Assembly (NCBI GenBank): GCA_026702615.1
Contig: JAPPBY010000014.1
Span: forward strand, 93,555 to 157,554
Source: Chloroflexota bacterium
GTDB taxonomy: Bacteria; Chloroflexota; Dehalococcoidia; Tepidiformales; Tepidiformaceae
Reading direction: 5' to 3'
Length of the DNA stretch: 64,000 nt
A program made the position numbers and the translations under genes. The notes beneath the pieces were generated by a model. That model did no database searches. It worked only from the letters and a program-made list of their open reading frames with translations, and had not been told where the DNA came from. This document shows, one piece after another, positions 60,775 through 64,000 of the stretch (positions are counted from its first letter, which is position 1; each line of letters starts with the position of its first letter).

Positions 60775-62021
60775 GTATCGATACCGCTCGGCTGCGGGAA
60801 GACTTCCCCATCCTGAGCCGCGAGGTGAACGGGCGTCCGCTCGTCTACCTCGACAACGCCGCGACGACGCAGAAGCCGCGCGCGGTCATCGATGCACTCA
60901 CGCATTACTACGAGACGCAGAACGCCAACATCCACCGCGGCATCCACACGCTCGCGGTCGAGGCGACGGACGCGTACGAGGGCGTGCGGGCGAAGGCCGC
61001 CGGGCACATCGGCGCGGGGAACGCGGAGGACATCGTCTTCACGCGGAACACGACCGAGTCGATCAACCTCATGGCGCGCGCCTGGGGCGACGCCAACCTG
61101 CGCGAAGGCGACGAGATCGTGCTCACGTTGATGGAGCACCACTCGAACATCGTGCCGTGGCAGCTACTGGCGGCGCGCACAGGCGCGCAGCTTCGCTACG
61201 CGGGCATCGACGCCGACGGACGGCTCGACCTCGACGAGCTGCGCTCGCTCATCGGAGAGCGCACGAAGCTCGTGAGCGTCACGCACATGTCGAACGTGCT
61301 GGGCACGATCAACCCGATCGCGGAGATTGCGGAGATGGCGCGCGAGGCGGGCGCACTCCTGCTCGTCGACGGGGCGCAGAGCGCTCCGCACCTGCCGGTG
61401 GACGTCGAGGCGCTGGGGTGCGACGTGTTCGCCTTCTCAGCGCACAAGATGCTGGGTCCGACGGGCGTGGGCGTCCTCTGGGCGCGAGCGGGACTGCTCG
61501 CGGAGATGGAGCCGTTCCTGGGCGGCGGCGAGATGATTTCGATCGTGAAGCCGGAAGGGTCGACGTGGGCGGAGGGGCCGCACAAGTTCGAAGCAGGCAC
61601 CCCCAACATCGCCGACGTGATCGCCTTCGGGGCGGCGCTCGATTACCTGGACGCGCTCGGCATGGACGCCGTGCGCGAGCACGAGAAGCGCATCACCGCC
61701 TACGCGATCGAGGCGCTGGAGGGGTCGGGCGGCATTACCGTGCACGGTCCGCACGACGTGGAAGTACGGGGCGGGGCGGTCAGCTTCGAGGTGGACGGCG
61801 TGCATCCCCACGACATCAGCACGATCGTCGATGCGTACGGCGTCGCGATCCGGGCGGGGCATCACTGCGCACAGCTGCTGATGCGCCACCTGAGCGTTCC
61901 GGCGACGAACCGGGCGAGTTTCTACCTCTACAACGAAGAACGCGAGGTCGATGCGCTCATCGAGGCGCTCGACGAGGCGAAACGGGTATTTGGACGTGTC
62001 GAGAGCCGAACCGCAGTTTGA
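60771..62021 (+). CDS. sufS: cysteine desulfurase SufS
   Basis: The 416-residue PLP enzyme draws sulphur from cysteine. VYLDNAATTQKPRAVIDAL opens it, FSAHKMLGPTGVGVLW has the PLP Lys, and RAGHHCAQLLMRHL has the persulphide Cys. ASFYLYNEEREVDALIEAL ends it. It is a class II (SufS-type) desulfurase. sufU overlaps its 3' end by 26 bases. Confidence 0.96.
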   Translation: MSIDTARLREDFPILSREVNGRPLVYLDNAATTQKPRAVIDALTHYYETQNANIHRGIHTLAVEATDAYEGVRAKAAGHIGAGNAEDIVFTRNTTESINLMARAWGDANLREGDEIVLTLMEHHSNIVPWQLLAARTGAQLRYAGIDADGRLDLDELRSLIGERTKLVSVTHMSNVLGTINPIAEIAEMAREAGALLLVDGAQSAPHLPVDVEALGCDVFAFSAHKMLGPTGVGVLWARAGLLAEMEPFLGGGEMISIVKPEGSTWAEGPHKFEAGTPNIADVIAFGAALDYLDALGMDAVREHEKRITAYAIEALEGSGGITVHGPHDVEVRGGAVSFEVDGVHPHDISTIVDAYGVAIRAGHHCAQLLMRHLSVPATNRASFYLYNEEREVDALIEALDEAKRVFGRVESRTAV

Positions 62022-62454
62022 CGAGCTGTATCGCGAGGTAATTCTCGACCACTACCGGCGTCCGCGGAACGCGGGTTCGCTGGCGGCGCCCACGCACCAG
62101 GCGGAGGGCGCGAACCCCGTCTGCGGCGACGAGATCGAGCTCGACGTCACGGTCGAGGGGGACGTCATCTGCGAGATGGCGTTCCGGGGACAGGGTTGCT
62201 CGATCAGCCAGTCCAGCGCCTCGATGATGACGGAGCGCATCTGTGGCGGGACGATCAGCGAAGCACGGAAGGTCATGCAGCTCTTCGAGGCGCAACTCGT
62301 GGACGCGGCCGAGCCCGATCCCGAGCTAGGCGATCTCGAGGCCTTGCAGGGTGTGGCACAGTTCCCGGTACGGGTGAAGTGCGCCCTCCTCTGCTGGAAA
62401 GTGCTGCGCGAAGCCCTGAACATAGACGAACGCGAAGCGACGACGACCCCCTAA
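61996..62454 (+). CDS. sufU: sulphur-transfer protein SufU
   Basis: The 152-residue SufU has NPVCGDEIELDVTVEGD, GQGCSISQSSASMMTERI and VRVKCALLCWKVLREAL, which supply the three Cys and the Asp that bind zinc. It takes the persulphide from SufS. The GTG at 61996 is preferred over a TTG two codons upstream. The overlap with sufS makes translational coupling likely. Confidence 0.93.
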   Translation: MSRAEPQFDELYREVILDHYRRPRNAGSLAAPTHQAEGANPVCGDEIELDVTVEGDVICEMAFRGQGCSISQSSASMMTERICGGTISEARKVMQLFEAQLVDAAEPDPELGDLEALQGVAQFPVRVKCALLCWKVLREALNIDEREATTTP

Positions 62455-62464
62455 GGAGGGCGAC

Positions 62465-62791
62465 ATGGCCGAAGCCGAGACGAAGACCCGACCGACGGAC
62501 GAGGAGTTGCGCGAGCGCATTCGCGAGGTGAAGGACCCCGAGATCGACATGAGCATCGTCGACCTGGGGCTCGTCTACGAGATCGAGTGGGACGAGGGCA
62601 CGGTGAACGTGAAGATGACGCTCACGAGCCCGGGCTGCCCGCTCGGCCCGATCATCCGGGGCGCCGTCTACGCGAAGGTGAAGGACCTGCCGGGCGTCGA
62701 GGACGTGGACGTCGAGATCGTCTGGAACCCGCCGTGGGACCCGCGCACGATGGCGAGCGAAGACGTGAAGATGGCGCTCGGTATCTGGTAG
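62465..62791 (+). CDS. sufT: SufT-like metal-sulphur cluster assembly factor (MIP18/DUF59)
   Basis: The 108-residue protein has VKDPEIDMSIVDLGLVYEIE, VKMTLTSPGCPLGPIIRGAV with a conserved Cys, and VEIVWNPPWDPRTMASED, all DUF59 motifs. It helps mature Fe-S proteins. A strong AGGAGG site stands before the ATG. It is the last gene of the suf operon. Confidence 0.92.
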   Translation: MAEAETKTRPTDEELRERIREVKDPEIDMSIVDLGLVYEIEWDEGTVNVKMTLTSPGCPLGPIIRGAVYAKVKDLPGVEDVDVEIVWNPPWDPRTMASEDVKMALGIW

Positions 62792-62847
62792 GCCACACCA
62801 GGCAGGATCCCCTCCGTCAGCGTCCCGGGGCCGTTTGGGAGCGGCTG

Positions 62848-62853
62848 TAGACT
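62848..62853 (+). promoter_or_regulatory. -10 box of the Fur-family gene
   Basis: TAGACT lies 11 bases before the ATG at 62865, leaving only a very short leader. No matching -35 is visible at 16-18 bases. Confidence 0.4.
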
Positions 62854-62864
62854 AGGCGTGTCCG

Positions 62865-63299
62865 ATGGCGTGCGAACAGGAGACCGCAAACACCCTGCGG
62901 GAGGCGGGCTTCCGCGTAACCCCGCAGCGGCTGCTCGTCGCGTCGGCGCTGCGGCACGCGGGACGCCATCTGAGCGCCTCTGAAATCGCCGACGAGGTTC
63001 GCACGGTCTACCCGATGGTGGACCTGAGCACGGTCTACCGCACGGTGGAGATGCTGAAGCGCCTCCAACTCGCGACGGTGACGGACATGGGCGGCGACGA
63101 CCTCCTCTTCGAGTGGTCGGCGGGCGAGGCGCACCACCACCTGATCTGTTCGACCTGCCGCAGAATGCAGGTGCTCGACCACCGATACCTGGAACGGCTC
63201 GCGGAGGAGGTCGGACGCGACTTCGGCTTCCAGGCCGACCTCCAGCACTTCGCCATCTTCGGCGTCTGCCAGGAGTGCCGGGAGGGGGCTAAACCGTGA
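62865..63299 (+). CDS. Fur-family metal-dependent repressor
   Basis: The 144-residue Fur/PerR-type protein has the winged helix (RVTPQRLLVASALRHAGRHL and VDLSTVYRTVEMLKRL). A His-rich metal site (GEAHHHLICSTCRRMQ) and a second CxxC (GVCQECREG) form the structural zinc. It responds to iron, zinc, or peroxide; the exact metal is not clear. Its position next to the suf genes suggests iron or redox control. The next gene overlaps it by four bases. Confidence 0.9.
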   Translation: MACEQETANTLREAGFRVTPQRLLVASALRHAGRHLSASEIADEVRTVYPMVDLSTVYRTVEMLKRLQLATVTDMGGDDLLFEWSAGEAHHHLICSTCRRMQVLDHRYLERLAEEVGRDFGFQADLQHFAIFGVCQECREGAKP

Positions 63300-64000
63300 G
63301 CGCCGAGCTGCTGCAGGCGCTGCGCGACGTGGTCGGGCGGGAGCACGTGCTGCACAAGCCCGAGGACCTGCTCGTCTACGAGCTCGACGGCACGATCGAC
63401 CGGTCGCTGCCGGACGCGGTCGTGTTCCCCGGGAACACCGAGGAGGTGCAGGGCGTCGTGCGCGCCTGCAACGCCCTCGACGTTCCCGTGACGCCGCGAG
63501 GGGCGGGCACGGGACTGAGCGGCGGGGCCGTACCCACGCGCCAGGGCGTCGTGCTGGCGACGGCGCGCATGCGCCGCATCCTCGATGTCGACCCGGTCGA
63601 GCGGACGGCGACGGTCGAGCCGGGCGTCGCCAACATCCGCCTTTCCGAGATCGCCGCGGAACACGGGCTCTTCTACGCACCCGACCCGAGCAGCCAGAAG
63701 GCCTGCACCATCGGTGGGAACGTGGCCGAGAACGCGGGCGGACCACACTGCCTCGCGCTCGGGGTCACGACGAACCACGTCATCGGGATGGAGGTCGTGA
63801 CAGCGAGCGGGGAAGTCGAGTGGCTGGGGAGCCACGGGCCCGAGCCCACCGGCTACGACCTGCGGGGGCTCTTCATCGGCTCGGAGGGGACGCTGGGCAT
63901 CGCGACGAAGGTGGTCGTGCGGCTCGTGCCGGTGCCGGAGACGGTCGTGACGCTGCTCGCGATCTTCGACGACGTGGAAAGCGCGAGCGAGACAGTCTCG
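63296..64000 (+). CDS. FAD-linked oxidase (GlcD-like), cut by the window end
   Basis: The first 235 codons start GTG at 63296, overlapping the Fur stop. The frame has the FAD-binding PRGAGTGLSGGAVPTRQG and DPSSQKACTIGGNVAENAGG, typical of glycolate or D-lactate oxidase subunit GlcD. It oxidises a 2-hydroxy acid, passing electrons to FAD. The C-terminal part lies outside the window. Confidence 0.9.
   Translation, partial: MSAELLQALRDVVGREHVLHKPEDLLVYELDGTIDRSLPDAVVFPGNTEEVQGVVRACNALDVPVTPRGAGTGLSGGAVPTRQGVVLATARMRRILDVDPVERTATVEPGVANIRLSEIAAEHGLFYAPDPSSQKACTIGGNVAENAGGPHCLALGVTTNHVIGMEVVTASGEVEWLGSHGPEPTGYDLRGLFIGSEGTLGIATKVVVRLVPVPETVVTLLAIFDDVESASETVS

Overview
The window is high-GC bacterial chromosome, densely packed and mostly housekeeping. 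The best guess is a Chloroflexota member of the Dehalococcoidia/SAR202-like kind. This rests on the gene mix: family III CoA-transferases, acyl-CoA dehydrogenases, hydantoinase A/B, a Suf operon led by sufR, an rluB-cmk-plsC-DUF512 cluster, and small zinc-ribbon proteins. No 16S rRNA or other decisive marker is present, so this placement is inference.

Left part (1-32 kb). Genes lie on both strands: a TPP enzyme opposite a DRTGG-domain P-loop protein, a formyltransferase-family protein, a bifunctional penicillin-binding protein, gatC-gatA, a PLP aminotransferase, a small pyrophosphatase-like protein, two acyl-CoA dehydrogenases, a cobalamin adenosyltransferase, NAD(P)HX epimerase, queF with a queuosine-precursor transporter, uvrC followed by hyuA-hyuB, an M28 peptidase lipoprotein, a LysM lipoprotein and two overlapping CaiB/BaiF CoA-transferases. 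Two PIN toxin/antitoxin modules lie at 13.2-14.0 and 21.1-21.9 kb. At 18.9-19.4 kb a peroxiredoxin gene carries an in-frame TGA exactly where the peroxidatic cysteine belongs, so it probably encodes a selenoprotein.

Middle (32.2-35.3 kb). A lower-GC block holds an OLD-type ATPase-TOPRIM nuclease and a 65-residue protein, preceded by G-tract and palindromic DNA. It looks acquired and may be a defence locus.

Right part (35-64 kb). Nearly all genes are on the + strand. First come a cysteine peroxiredoxin, an alcohol dehydrogenase (- strand) and a PT-repeat lamin-tail surface protein. Then follow an RluB-Cmk fusion, plsC, a DUF512 protein, ferredoxin, gap, ffh, rpsP, khpA and rimM (which has no standard start codon). 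Next are tRNA-Ala(CGC) and a three-gene set that fits a complete biotin transcarboxylase (12S-, 5S- and 1.3S-like subunits). A QTMAN-like glycosyltransferase, a PQQ-propeller lipoprotein, sufR-C-B-D-S-U-T, a Fur-family regulator and a truncated glcD-like oxidase complete the window.

Several genes have a TANNNT -10 box only 6-8 nt before the start codon and no Shine-Dalgarno, which suggests leaderless transcripts. By eye, + strand GC skew changes from C-rich on the left to G-rich on the right around 19-32 kb, independent of gene orientation.
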